64,000 nucleotides of DNA. Origin: Bacteroidaceae bacterium (GTDB taxonomy: Bacteria > Bacteroidota > Bacteroidia > Bacteroidales > Bacteroidaceae). Shown in pieces: positions 27,387 to 36,727 of this stretch. The notes under the pieces were generated by a model. It did no database searches, was not told the origin of the DNA, and saw only the letters and a program-made list of their open reading frames with translations. The first letter of the stretch is position 1; each line of letters starts with the position of its first letter. The stretch covers positions 1 through 64,000 of the forward strand of contig JAFXGX010000069.1 of the NCBI GenBank assembly GCA_017536695.1, read 5' to 3'. The translations under genes were made by a program, and so were the position numbers.

Positions 27387-28058
27387 CTATTTCAGATACA
27401 CTTGGTTTATCCTATCCTTATTCTCGGCAATAAATCCATTGATTTCAACACGATATGTTTCCAGGAAATTCTTTTCGACAAACATCTCTCCATCCCAGTC
27501 GATTCCCAGTTCTGAGTAAATCTCCCTTATTGCGTTCTCGTTCTCAACAAACAACGCAGGATTAACATGTTCTCTATGTAGCGAAAACACCTCTTCCCAG
27601 AAGTCCGAGCGTCTTGTCCGCTTCATATCTGGATTCTGAGACATCGCGGTATAATACTTCTTGTCATACTCATCCAAATCAACATCCTTGAACTTATCGC
27701 AGAATGAGATTATGATATCTTCATTGTATGTGTTAACGCATGTAGTGTCATAAGGAAGAAAGGCTCCAAAATAGAAGTTCTTAATTAGCGACAATGATAT
27801 GCTGATGACATTATGCTCGGTTATGCTTTTAGGACAGTACTGCGCCAACTGCTTTAGGGTCAATATGCGTTCTTCAATTACAGTTATTTTCTTAAGTCCA
27901 TACTTGGTAACATGCTCCTCATCAATTAAAAGCTTGTTTTTGACTGCGAGGGTATCATTGTTTACATTTGAACTTGAATTAGCGGAAAATCCGTTCTGAA
28001 CAGCAAAGCATATTAATGATCCGGTAACAAACAAAAAATTAAATACGGATGATTTCAT
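27387..28058 (-). CDS. Secreted protein of unknown function
   Basis: A 223-residue protein that I do not recognise. It has a Sec signal peptide (about 1-26, cleaved near FSA-N) and no lipobox. The mature part is charged and rich in Tyr, Asn and Glu, with predicted helices and no repeats. AT-rich with a low-GC codon choice, like the block it sits in. It is separated by 124 bases from the lipoprotein gene upstream, so it may have its own promoter. Confidence 0.7.
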   Translation of the reverse strand: MKSSVFNFLFVTGSLICFAVQNGFSANSSSNVNNDTLAVKNKLLIDEEHVTKYGLKKITVIEERILTLKQLAQYCPKSITEHNVISISLSLIKNFYFGAFLPYDTTCVNTYNEDIIISFCDKFKDVDLDEYDKKYYTAMSQNPDMKRTRRSDFWEEVFSLHREHVNPALFVENENAIREIYSELGIDWDGEMFVEKNFLETYRVEINGFIAENKDRINQVYLK

Positions 28059-28182
28059 TGTTCTTAGGTTTTTGCTCCAAATAATTAGAACTGGTTAAAT
28101 ACTGTTTTACCGATATTACAATCTACTGTTTGAACTCTCAAAACTGTTTGAATGTCAATCTGTTTATAAAAAGTTTCCAGGT

Positions 28183-29007
28183 TTATAAACTAATTACTAA
28201 ATTATAATTACTAGAAATTGCATACATGTCTAACATGCCATTGTAATAATCCCCTTTAATATATGCATGGTCTGTAATTTCATGAGCTACAGATCCAAAG
28301 AATCTAAGATGTTCAAGAAAAACATCAATTACAAATTCAAATGAAATATCATTACTGCCATAATTTATGAGGGTATGTCTGAAATCACCTATGCTGCATG
28401 AGGATTTTTTCGATTCTGCATTTCCGTCAAGTGTAACTAATGTCGGTTCAATATTTATAGAACCATTGTACTTTCTAATATCGACATCATATCTATATGA
28501 ATATAGGTCTTTCTGATAAGCAATAACAATAGTGCTATCCTCCGTATATTCTGCAGGAACCTTATAATCAACGTTGATATTTACTGAGAAATTTTTATTA
28601 TCGTTAGATTCCATATTTGCATTCAGTGTTGCAATTCCAAACTCATCAATGGTACAATCATCTACAGGACGTACCCCATTTGACTCTGAACTTTTTACGA
28701 TATAGTTACCTCTATCATCTATATTCGAAACAATACTTTGCTCTATTCTTTCAAATTTTGTTTCATCATATATTGAATAGTCTGTGGCATATAGCAATTT
28801 TACATACACACCGTACTTCTCTCCAATTTCATCAAGTCTTGCCTGAACCTCTTCTTTTGTCATACCGACGCCAACAGACCTTGTTTTTGCGTTCTTCTGC
28901 ATCTCTGCGACCGGAACACACTCCTCAAAGTCATCGTTTGTACAGGACACAATACCGGCAATGAATGCCACAACACACGCAAGTGTAAAGATAAATTTCT
29001 TTTTCAT
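28183..29007 (-). CDS. Lipoprotein of unknown function
   Basis: A 274-residue predicted lipoprotein: KKK N-terminus, hydrophobic core, lipobox GIVSC (Cys about 22), then acidic residues that favour surface exposure. The rest looks beta-rich, with polar strands and many Asp/Asn; no family recognised. It lies 35 bases after the O-antigen-ligase-like gene and is the last member of the tightly packed minus-strand operon that runs from about 37038 to 28183. Confidence 0.7.
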   Translation of the reverse strand: MKKKFIFTLACVVAFIAGIVSCTNDDFEECVPVAEMQKNAKTRSVGVGMTKEEVQARLDEIGEKYGVYVKLLYATDYSIYDETKFERIEQSIVSNIDDRGNYIVKSSESNGVRPVDDCTIDEFGIATLNANMESNDNKNFSVNINVDYKVPAEYTEDSTIVIAYQKDLYSYRYDVDIRKYNGSINIEPTLVTLDGNAESKKSSCSIGDFRHTLINYGSNDISFEFVIDVFLEHLRFFGSVAHEITDHAYIKGDYYNGMLDMYAISSNYNLVISL

Positions 29008-29042
29008 TGTTTTTAGAAAAGTTTAATTTGTTAATAAAATGT

Positions 29043-30548
29043 CTATATAATTGTGATATCACGTTCTTTAATCTTCTGCAACTCGTATCTCACGTTGTTT
29101 AGTATTATGTCTATCTTGCGTGAGTGTACCTTTATCTTTTTTGTAAGGATTTCATTGCCTATGTTTATCATCCTTGACGTATCGCCCTGTGCCTTGTATA
29201 TCTTGAACTGCTTGTAGAGTGGTACAAAGCGGTTGGGACACATGTCATGTGCAATTGAAAAATGTTCAAGCGCTTTTTCATTGTTGCCCGTAAAGAGGTA
29301 GCTGTTTGCAAGGATGAACTCAAGGTCATAGCTCGCAAGGTTGTCACTACATCTTTTACAGACCTCAATGCACTTGTCGTAGTCCTTGTTGTTGTATTCG
29401 ACTGTTGCAAGGGAGAAGAGCATTCTACCTTTGTCAATATGCATCTCTTCCCATCTGTCAAATAGTTGCATCGCAACCTCAACATTGCCTTTTCTGTATT
29501 CGACAATGGCATTGTTCCACTCCCTTTCATCATTGAAGGCACGCAACTCGATGCCGCCATAAATCAGTAACATAGGCACTGCGACGTAACGGAGAGACTT
29601 CTTGCTGCGTAGCTGTCCTGCGCCTGGCAATGCTGGAAGGTAGGCCAGCAGCATTACGGGTACAAACGAGACTGAGAATGGATAAGAGAAACTGCACCAC
29701 AGAAGCAGTAACGCAATAAAATGCAGGAAACATCTGCCTTCCCTGCTATGTTCCTTGTACAACATAGTGATGAGCGCCACCACTGCTGCAATCACAAACA
29801 ACAGTGTATGGATTCCATGATTGACCGTAATGTACAGGAACTCATTCAGGGGATGCTTTATGTCATTGGCAAGCATTGCTGATGTGACGTCTTCGTTGCT
29901 CCTGAAGTATTCGGCCTGACGGAGCATGTAGTTGGCCTCGAAGCCTTTCTCTCCCCAGCCTGCGGGCTTCTCTGCTATCATTGCCGCTGTATTCCGGAGT
30001 ATGAAGGCTCTGCCGTACGAAGAGTCTCTCTTTACGAAGAACAGCTGTGTGGAGAGAACAAGCACTGCTGCGATACCTGCTGTAAAGGCGTATCTTTTCC
30101 TGAGCCTGAGTTGTCCCGAAAGGATGTATACTGCCGACAATGACATCGCTATGATGCCTGTGCGTGAACCGCTTTCTGCAACAGCAATAAAACATATGAT
30201 GAAGGCGATATACTGCAGTGCTTTCATTCCCCGTCTGCCGGTTCCGGCGAGGTAGAGTATTGATGGTACGGAGAGGGTTATGCCCATTGCATATACCGAC
30301 GTGTTTGCATTGTCGGCAAGGAACACGGCGGCGATACCCGCAAGTGAGAGTACGGACATACCGGTCGCGAAGACGCGCCGGCGGGAGTGCATGTATCTCG
30401 CGGGCAGGGTGAGATGCAGCATAAGGAGTGTCACAAGTGTAAGGGCGGGGATGTGTGATTCCCACCATACAATGTCGTTACTTCCGGGTTGTGTCCTGAA
30501 GAAAAGCGACATTACAAGTGCTATTGCAAACAGTGCGGTACGTATCAT
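29043..30548 (-). CDS. O-antigen ligase/polymerase-like membrane protein with TPR tail (copy A)
   Basis: A 501-residue inner-membrane protein. About ten membrane helices (1-345) include a Wzy_C/WaaL-type loop: SGSRTG, GRAFILRN, KPAGWGEKGFEANY and HPLNEFLYITVNHG, where Arg, His and Asn match positions conserved in ligases and polymerases. A C-terminal periplasmic TPR domain (about 355-480) ends in a Lys/Arg-rich tail. Such proteins transfer or polymerise lipid-linked glycans or attach them to proteins; here the acceptor is unknown. It starts 10 bases after copy B. Its TPR coding region shares a nearly identical 117-bp stretch with copy B although the rest has diverged. Confidence 0.8.
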   Translation of the reverse strand: MIRTALFAIALVMSLFFRTQPGSNDIVWWESHIPALTLVTLLMLHLTLPARYMHSRRRVFATGMSVLSLAGIAAVFLADNANTSVYAMGITLSVPSILYLAGTGRRGMKALQYIAFIICFIAVAESGSRTGIIAMSLSAVYILSGQLRLRKRYAFTAGIAAVLVLSTQLFFVKRDSSYGRAFILRNTAAMIAEKPAGWGEKGFEANYMLRQAEYFRSNEDVTSAMLANDIKHPLNEFLYITVNHGIHTLLFVIAAVVALITMLYKEHSREGRCFLHFIALLLLWCSFSYPFSVSFVPVMLLAYLPALPGAGQLRSKKSLRYVAVPMLLIYGGIELRAFNDEREWNNAIVEYRKGNVEVAMQLFDRWEEMHIDKGRMLFSLATVEYNNKDYDKCIEVCKRCSDNLASYDLEFILANSYLFTGNNEKALEHFSIAHDMCPNRFVPLYKQFKIYKAQGDTSRMINIGNEILTKKIKVHSRKIDIILNNVRYELQKIKERDITII

Positions 30549-30558
30549 TTTGCGGGTG

Positions 30559-32154
30559 TTACCTTTTTATGTTGTTCAGTTCATTCCGTACGGCATTAAT
30601 AATCATATCAACATCACGGGAAGGTACCTTTATCTTTTTTGTAAGGATTTCATTGCCTATGTTTATCATACTTGCCGTATCGCCCTGTGCCTTGTATATC
30701 TTGAACTGCTTGTAGAGAGGTACAAAGCGGTTGGGACACATATTGTGCGCTGTCTCGTATTTTATCAGCGCCTCATTATAGTTGCTCAAGTTGAAATGAT
30801 TGTCGGCAAGCAACATCTGCACATCATAGTCATTCCATCCCAATTTACACTCTTCTGCTAATATCAGGCTTTCTTCATGGCGACCGACATAATTCAGTTC
30901 TGCTGCATAGTTATATAGGAACAAAGGATTATGCAGCATCTGAGGTTTCATTTTATCATAATGAGGTAACATACGTTGCGTTTGTCCGGCAAGTGAGCGC
31001 CTTGCCATTTCAGCCCATTTAAGTTCAAGATACATCATACGTAGCAGCATTGTAAACAGAAGTACCCAAAACACAGGTCGCAATATTCGCAAAGACCTTA
31101 ATGCGCCCCGGCCATTAATGCCTGTTGTTTCTTCAAAGAATATCGGAATAATAGCAACTGCCGCGATGTACCATATAGCTGCATAATGGAACGGATAAGA
31201 AAATTGACACATCACAATAATAGAAGATATCACTCCTAATCTTATTGTTTTAACATTTTCTTCAGATTTAAGTATGCGTCTGATGATAACTGTAAGTAGA
31301 AAGATAGAAACCGCTAGGCCTACCATTCCATAGTTTATTGTCAGTTTAATATATTCATTGAACGGATGTTTTATGTTATCAGCCAACAATCCAAAAGAAG
31401 AATCTGGATGCAAACAGAAGTACGCAGCCTGTGCATCCATATAGTACTTTTCAAATCCACCCACCCCATACCCAAACAATGGGCGTTCTTTTATCAAATC
31501 CCAACAGATACTCCACACAAATAATCTCCCATTCGCAGAGGAGGCTTTTATATGATATAACAGAACCAAGACAATGACAACTATTATAATTGATGGCAAC
31601 CACAACCAACCATTTCTTTTAAATCCCGATAGAACCTCTGTCTTTAAAGCTATCACTACCGCTATTGTTACGCATATAGCTAAAGTTCCAGCTCTTGAAC
31701 CGGACAGAACTACCATAACAATACACACAACAGAGGTTATAGCCGAGAACCACCTGATTCTGTGTTTGCTTTCTTTTTCAAAACTAAGCGATATTGCAAA
31801 CGGGAACAAAGCTGCTTGTACAGCTGCAAATCCTGCAGGATTCTCGTACGTACCGGTTATCGGGAATGCCAAATGCCCGGAAGGGACTAAACTAACGTAT
31901 TGCGAAAAAGCATAAACCGAATGCATTAAACAAACAATCGTAAATCCAATGTTTGTCACACGAGAGCTACTGGCTACAGATAGTTTTGAAAGGCCTTTCC
32001 GTAAAAAGGAACATATCAATAATAGCAAAACAACAGAAATTACAACAAAATAGGCCTTTGCATCATTCTCTACGTTGATAAAGCGTTCGGAGGAGACAAA
32101 CACTCCTCCGAACAGAATTAACGACAATAAAATTGCTGTTGCTATCATCAACAT
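30559..32154 (-). CDS. O-antigen ligase/polymerase-like membrane protein with TPR tail (copy B)
   Basis: A 531-residue paralogue of copy A, with the same plan: about 10-12 membrane helices, the loop GSRAG, GRLFVWSICWDLIKERPLFG, YGVGGFEKYYMDAQ, HPFNEYIKLTINYG, and a C-terminal TPR domain. The Wzy_C (pfam04932-type) signature is clearer here than in copy A. AT-richer than copy A. It lies 6 bases after the secreted-protein gene and 10 before copy A, all on one transcript. Two ligases in tandem suggest two glycan substrates or two acceptors, or a heteromeric complex. Confidence 0.82.
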   Translation of the reverse strand: MLMIATAILLSLILFGGVFVSSERFINVENDAKAYFVVISVVLLLLICSFLRKGLSKLSVASSSRVTNIGFTIVCLMHSVYAFSQYVSLVPSGHLAFPITGTYENPAGFAAVQAALFPFAISLSFEKESKHRIRWFSAITSVVCIVMVVLSGSRAGTLAICVTIAVVIALKTEVLSGFKRNGWLWLPSIIIVVIVLVLLYHIKASSANGRLFVWSICWDLIKERPLFGYGVGGFEKYYMDAQAAYFCLHPDSSFGLLADNIKHPFNEYIKLTINYGMVGLAVSIFLLTVIIRRILKSEENVKTIRLGVISSIIVMCQFSYPFHYAAIWYIAAVAIIPIFFEETTGINGRGALRSLRILRPVFWVLLFTMLLRMMYLELKWAEMARRSLAGQTQRMLPHYDKMKPQMLHNPLFLYNYAAELNYVGRHEESLILAEECKLGWNDYDVQMLLADNHFNLSNYNEALIKYETAHNMCPNRFVPLYKQFKIYKAQGDTASMINIGNEILTKKIKVPSRDVDMIINAVRNELNNIKR

Positions 32155-32160
32155 TTAATA

Positions 32161-32910
32161 CTAAAACCTTAAAGAACCACATATATCCGACAGATAGTCA
32201 TCGATTTTATCAAGCCCCTTTTCTGTAACGAAAAGATGCATCTTTATAGGTCTGTATTTATCTTTATAGATTATCAGAGTATAGAAATGGGGGTACTCCT
32301 CGTGTACTGAACAATAAGTTCCACCTTGGAGTACACAGATTTTTTCTCTGCAAGGGAAATGACAAAGCAGCAACGCATCGGCCCTACATTGTGTCGTAAA
32401 TGAGTCGTTCTCGTATACCTTTATGTTCTCATCAAAAAGTCTATTGACATCTTCTTCTGTGATGTCAGCTTGCCAATAGTTTATATCATTCTTGTTGCAT
32501 AATACTTCAACCGCAACAAATTCCTTGACATCTGAAATGTCATTATCCAACCAGCCATCGGCAAACTGACTCAAAACCTGGATATAGGCGATACAATCAC
32601 CGTCTGAAGAGACCATGGCAATTGGGGTCGCCATCGCTCCTATATAGTCTTTCCTGTGCAGCAGAATATGGTAGTGTCCGGGATAAATGCTCGTAAAAGA
32701 ATTGAAAGGCAACTTCACCTTTCTCAAATCATAAATCTTCTTATACAGATTCCTAAGCCCCCTGCTTACATTAGCGGGTTTGGTTTTATTACGGGTTTCA
32801 CACAGTCTTAGCTGTTTATCCAGGTACTTGTCGCCGTCATTTTGAGCCGACAAACCAAACCATGATGCAGAAACAGCCATCAATAATACAAATATTCCGA
32901 ACCTTCTCAT
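32161..32910 (-). CDS. Secreted protein of unknown function, related to its upstream neighbour
   Basis: A 249-residue secreted protein: signal peptide cleaved near GLSAQ (about 22), no lipobox. Family unknown. The C-terminal part (YRPIKMHLFV...IDDYLSDI) resembles that of the next gene upstream (YEPLKMLFFI...IDECVAKM), so the two are probably diverged duplicates. Several Cys are present in the second half. Lies six bases before ligase copy B. Confidence 0.7.
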   Translation of the reverse strand: MRRFGIFVLLMAVSASWFGLSAQNDGDKYLDKQLRLCETRNKTKPANVSRGLRNLYKKIYDLRKVKLPFNSFTSIYPGHYHILLHRKDYIGAMATPIAMVSSDGDCIAYIQVLSQFADGWLDNDISDVKEFVAVEVLCNKNDINYWQADITEEDVNRLFDENIKVYENDSFTTQCRADALLLCHFPCREKICVLQGGTYCSVHEEYPHFYTLIIYKDKYRPIKMHLFVTEKGLDKIDDYLSDICGSLRF

Positions 32911-32977
32911 GATGTTACTTGACGCAATTTATAAATTATGATATTTTCACCTACCGGTACTGTCCATTCCGGATATA

Positions 32978-33757
32978 CTATTCAAACCTCACATATTCGG
33001 CCATCTTGGCAACGCATTCATCAATAGTGGTATTATTGCCATTGATGAAGAACAGCATTTTCAAGGGTTCATAGGATGAATGCTTATAGAACTCCACACC
33101 GTAGCATTCAGTGGCGTTGGCTTTAAGCATAGCCTCTGCATTGGAGCAATAATATTCAGGAACATCACGATTCGTACAGATTTTCACCATATCTGGAATC
33201 CGCACAATAAAAACACGGTCGCAGCCGATCTTGCGTGTCAGTTCATCATTCTCTATAAGACGTTCATATTTCGCCCTTAACCGGGCAACCTGTTTCTGCA
33301 ATGCAGCAATTTCCTCGTCTGAACGCTTCATTGAATCATCCCCCATGTCAATACCACGGGTAGCGTATATGTACCACGGAGCCCAAGGATAGCTACAGTT
33401 GCTCAACATCCAAGCAGTAGAAGCCGGGAAGTCGTATGCTCTATTGTCAGAGTATGCCTCAGGACGTGGTTTTTCTGCGCTATTAATATCCATCATCACC
33501 AAAGAGCAATCTTCAGATAAGTTGACAATGGGGCCGGCCATAAATATCGGACAACCGGCCACTTCTTCCACCCTTTCACCAAAGCTAAACACAAATAAAG
33601 AACCTTCGGACTGAAAACTTACAGCATTCTCAGGAACAGAAAATGTCAGGTTACGTTTCTCTTTCATCAGCTGGCAATACTCCTTGTACATGTCGTTATC
33701 AGCCATCGCAGTGAATGCAGGCATCAACAAGATAACCAAGTTTAATGTTCTTCTCAT
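32978..33757 (-). CDS. Secreted protein of unknown function, paralogue of its downstream neighbour
   Basis: A 259-residue protein with signal peptide cleaved near AMADN. The start at 33757 is chosen because it gives the basic start MRRTLNLVIL; the frame remains open 12 codons further. A short coiled-coil (about 145-185) lies between two beta-rich parts, and the C-terminus resembles the downstream gene. Function unknown. It lies 48 bases after the papain-like lipoprotein gene. Confidence 0.7.
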   Translation of the reverse strand: MRRTLNLVILLMPAFTAMADNDMYKEYCQLMKEKRNLTFSVPENAVSFQSEGSLFVFSFGERVEEVAGCPIFMAGPIVNLSEDCSLVMMDINSAEKPRPEAYSDNRAYDFPASTAWMLSNCSYPWAPWYIYATRGIDMGDDSMKRSDEEIAALQKQVARLRAKYERLIENDELTRKIGCDRVFIVRIPDMVKICTNRDVPEYYCSNAEAMLKANATECYGVEFYKHSSYEPLKMLFFINGNNTTIDECVAKMAEYVRFE

Positions 33758-33805
33758 AAATAGCCTATCATTTGTAAATATTGGACAAATCAAATATAAA
33801 AGGAT

Positions 33806-34633
33806 TTATTCAAACACATAAATACTAAATAATTCCAATTCGTTTACAACTATGTCACCTTGAGATGAAGATGAATAATCGTGACAAAAAATTACACTGT
33901 TGAAACCATTCTTTTTCGCAAAAAATGCATTTGCAGTATGAGCTTGTTTTATATTTGTCGTAATAACATAGTTCGGTAGTTGATGCTTACCACTTGTGCA
34001 GAAACTCATATCATAATATCTTCTAACAGCTGTATATCTTCTTATTAAACCTTCTACTTTTTCTTTATCAATACCTAGGGTTCTCCAACCGGGAAACAAC
34101 GTGTCACAAACTTCTTTTATTTCTGTTTCAGAAGGTGCACATACCCCCATATGACAGATTGCAGCCGGCACACAATCCTGTTCATTACCAGAAGAAGACT
34201 CCATCGCACTGCTTTTCATTCGCGAGACCATTGCACCATTTAAATTGTTTGAGGAATTAAAAAAGGAATTTGTACGTTCATACATTTCTATAACACAATT
34301 ATACAAGGAGTCCGAAATGTTTATGTACTTGCCATTAGGTTCTTCAAAAACATACATATTTTTTGTTTTAGAGAAGTTTACACCAATTCTATACGAAGCT
34401 ATACTGAATGCATTGAAATCCTCATCACTCCAGTCTTTGGTATCAAACGATGAAATTGTCAAGTACTCTGAACAGTCTATGAAAGAAGCACGCGTTGTAC
34501 GCTCCGCGTTATATGTTTCATTAACATCATCCAATCCAAAATAATCAGTATCGCTGCTACAGCTTGTTGCTGTCATTATTACAAAAGCAACCGCGGCCAC
34601 CCAGATTGTCTTAAAAAGTCCTTTCATCTTCAT
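33806..34633 (-). CDS. Lipoprotein with papain-like (C39-like) cysteine peptidase features
   Basis: A 275-residue predicted lipoprotein with lipobox TATSC (Cys25) and acidic residues after it. The second half contains EQDCVPAAICHMG, which matches the active-site Cys segment of C39-like/papain-like peptidases (Q-x-x-C with small residues after), with candidate catalytic Cys154. His232 (KQAHTANAF) and Asp252 (FCHDYSS) could complete a triad. The arrangement is suggestive, not proven: the His segment is weaker than in known C39 enzymes. If active, it would cleave or cross-link a surface or periplasmic substrate, perhaps one of the neighbouring secreted proteins. Confidence 0.6.
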   Translation of the reverse strand: MKMKGLFKTIWVAAVAFVIMTATSCSSDTDYFGLDDVNETYNAERTTRASFIDCSEYLTISSFDTKDWSDEDFNAFSIASYRIGVNFSKTKNMYVFEEPNGKYINISDSLYNCVIEMYERTNSFFNSSNNLNGAMVSRMKSSAMESSSGNEQDCVPAAICHMGVCAPSETEIKEVCDTLFPGWRTLGIDKEKVEGLIRRYTAVRRYYDMSFCTSGKHQLPNYVITTNIKQAHTANAFFAKKNGFNSVIFCHDYSSSSQGDIVVNELELFSIYVFE

Positions 34634-34681
34634 TTACTTCTAATGTTTTAAGTTAATAATAATTTATTTGTTATATACCTC

Positions 34682-36727
34682 TTATTTGCTAGTTATGATA
34701 TTGTCATATATAAATTCCTGTTTACCTTCAATGATGACAAAGGGCATCTCTTCCTTGCCTTCGGTAAGGTTGTCGAGCCAGTACAGTTTGTTCCGGGGTA
34801 CGTTCTTGAACTCTACAAACTCATACCTGGCTGTCTTTATGCCGCATGGCACCCAACCGTTGTCCCAATAGTATAGCCGGTATGTGTTGCCAGCCTTTAT
34901 TCCGTTGTCTGCGTTCAGGGGGGCAAAGCGGACGGCTGTGACAACCTGAGGTTCATCGAGTGTAAGGGTTATATTGGGATATGCGCCGGGGGCGGTCTGC
35001 ATATTGCCGTCATACTCGCTTGCCCAGGTCATGCGGTTCCTGTTCTTGTCGAGAAGCTTTACCTTGCCTGTGCCTGTTGCGGTTCCGGCTGTATCTTTGG
35101 GCTGGAGGATGTGTTCACGGGTTGCGGGGACGGTGTTTGTGTACCCATAGCTGTCGCTGCTTATCCACTCTAAGTGTGAGATGTTGGCATGGGGATGCTG
35201 TGCGGGAGCCTGGAAACGGTAGTACCGGTATTTGCCGATGCTGTTGAACCTGTACTCTTTCAGCTGTGGCTGTGGGGCATCGGTTATGGTATGCAATACG
35301 ACGGCGTCGGAGAAGTCGGCTTTGTTGGCACCGAGGAAGCGGCCGCCGATGAGTTCGTTGGCTATCCTTGCCATCTTTTCCTTGCGGGGGAACTTGCGTG
35401 TGAGGAGCAAGGATGTGGTTGTTGTGTCGTTGTCTACGCTGTGTATGTGGTTTATTTGTGCTTTTCCGTCTTCTGATGTAAGGTAGAAAGGTGCGGAAAA
35501 GTTCCTGTAGCCGTCCTTTGTACAGTATACCGGAAGATAGAGGATGCCCGGCAGTGCGTTATCGAAGGTAACGCTGTGTGCAAGAGTGTCGACAACGCCC
35601 CATGTTGTGGCCTTGACACCGCTATGGGCGTTGAAGACCGCGAGATATGCAAGCTTGTTGCCGTATATGGTGTCGACCGGCAATGTGACGCTATGTACGT
35701 CCATGTACTGTGATGTGACGTCTTTTATGCAGGGACCGGAGAGTTCTGCGGGCACGGGTTCGCCTTTGCCTCGAAGGAAATAGGGGGTGTTCTTTTGGGC
35801 TGCGAAGAGGTTCCTGTAGACATTCAGGCATACTGGGCTGTCGAAGCTGAAGTTGCCCGGCAATGAGGACTCGGCATTGAATGGATGCCAGCGGTTGCTG
35901 TCGCTGTCGTACACGCTGCAATGGAAGTGCTTGCCTGTGAAGTCACGGTATCCTATGACGTTCTCCACGACTACGGGAATGCCGCAGGCGCGCAGTATGT
36001 TGCAGCCCCACACGGCGATGTCGGTACACTCGTGCGCGCCGTGGACGTACATGTCGTAGAGTCCGGCGGCTCTCTTACGACGGTTATTTACGTTGAGGGA
36101 GCGGAGAGTGCCGATGGTGCGGTTGTAGCGTCTGATGCTTTCCGTGAGAGTCGCGGCACTGTCAAGGTTAAGCAATGGGGCAAAAATGCCATTGAGCCTG
36201 TCGCCGCTGTTCAGGAAACCATATGAACGCAGCGAGGTATATGGCAGAATATACTCTTTGAATTCATCAAAGGAGAGCCCCATGGCAAACTTGTTTGTAC
36301 GCCATACCTTGAAGGCGTTGTCGATGTGCCGTATAAGGAAGTCGGCAGTAATGGATGTGCTGTCCCACACTATGGAGTCTACAGTGGCAATCCCGGGCAG
36401 GTTCTTTGCAGCGAGCAGTGTGTCACGCTGTGCCTGTATTGACTTTATAGTGTCGCGCGGTATGCCGTCATAGGAGTAACTGCAAAGCAGCCCCTTGAGG
36501 ATGCTGTCGGTCTCCTGACGCCACTGCTCCCACTCCTCGCTGTCGGCTGTTGTGTTGTTCAATGAAAAATGATATGGGATGTTCGTGAGAAGGTACTTTG
36601 CTGCCTCATATTTGAGGCTGTCGTTTCTATAATAGTAAAGAATATCGTTGTCATGTTGTTTTCTATACGTTAGTATAAATAATACAGACAAGACCATTAG
36701 AAACAAAAAAAATATTTTCTTGTTCAT
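34682..36727 (-). CDS. Secreted transglutaminase-like protein with C-terminal discoidin-like domain
   Basis: A 681-residue protein with an N-terminal membrane segment (5-21, signal anchor or cleaved signal). A transglutaminase-like core (about 215-300) has candidate triad Cys234 (HECTD), His267 (GKHFHCSVYD) and Asn284 (HPFNAE), where other members usually have Asp. A middle beta region and a discoidin/F5-8C-like domain (about 480-670) with RYYRFQAP and NITLTLDEPQVVTAVRF follow. Family members cleave or cross-link peptides. It is coupled (TAATG) to the small gene upstream and heads the eight-gene operon with the ligases and lipoproteins. GC content is nearer the core genes than its neighbours. 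Confidence 0.75.
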   Translation of the reverse strand: MNKKIFFLFLMVLSVLFILTYRKQHDNDILYYYRNDSLKYEAAKYLLTNIPYHFSLNNTTADSEEWEQWRQETDSILKGLLCSYSYDGIPRDTIKSIQAQRDTLLAAKNLPGIATVDSIVWDSTSITADFLIRHIDNAFKVWRTNKFAMGLSFDEFKEYILPYTSLRSYGFLNSGDRLNGIFAPLLNLDSAATLTESIRRYNRTIGTLRSLNVNNRRKRAAGLYDMYVHGAHECTDIAVWGCNILRACGIPVVVENVIGYRDFTGKHFHCSVYDSDSNRWHPFNAESSLPGNFSFDSPVCLNVYRNLFAAQKNTPYFLRGKGEPVPAELSGPCIKDVTSQYMDVHSVTLPVDTIYGNKLAYLAVFNAHSGVKATTWGVVDTLAHSVTFDNALPGILYLPVYCTKDGYRNFSAPFYLTSEDGKAQINHIHSVDNDTTTTSLLLTRKFPRKEKMARIANELIGGRFLGANKADFSDAVVLHTITDAPQPQLKEYRFNSIGKYRYYRFQAPAQHPHANISHLEWISSDSYGYTNTVPATREHILQPKDTAGTATGTGKVKLLDKNRNRMTWASEYDGNMQTAPGAYPNITLTLDEPQVVTAVRFAPLNADNGIKAGNTYRLYYWDNGWVPCGIKTARYEFVEFKNVPRNKLYWLDNLTEGKEEMPFVIIEGKQEFIYDNIITSK

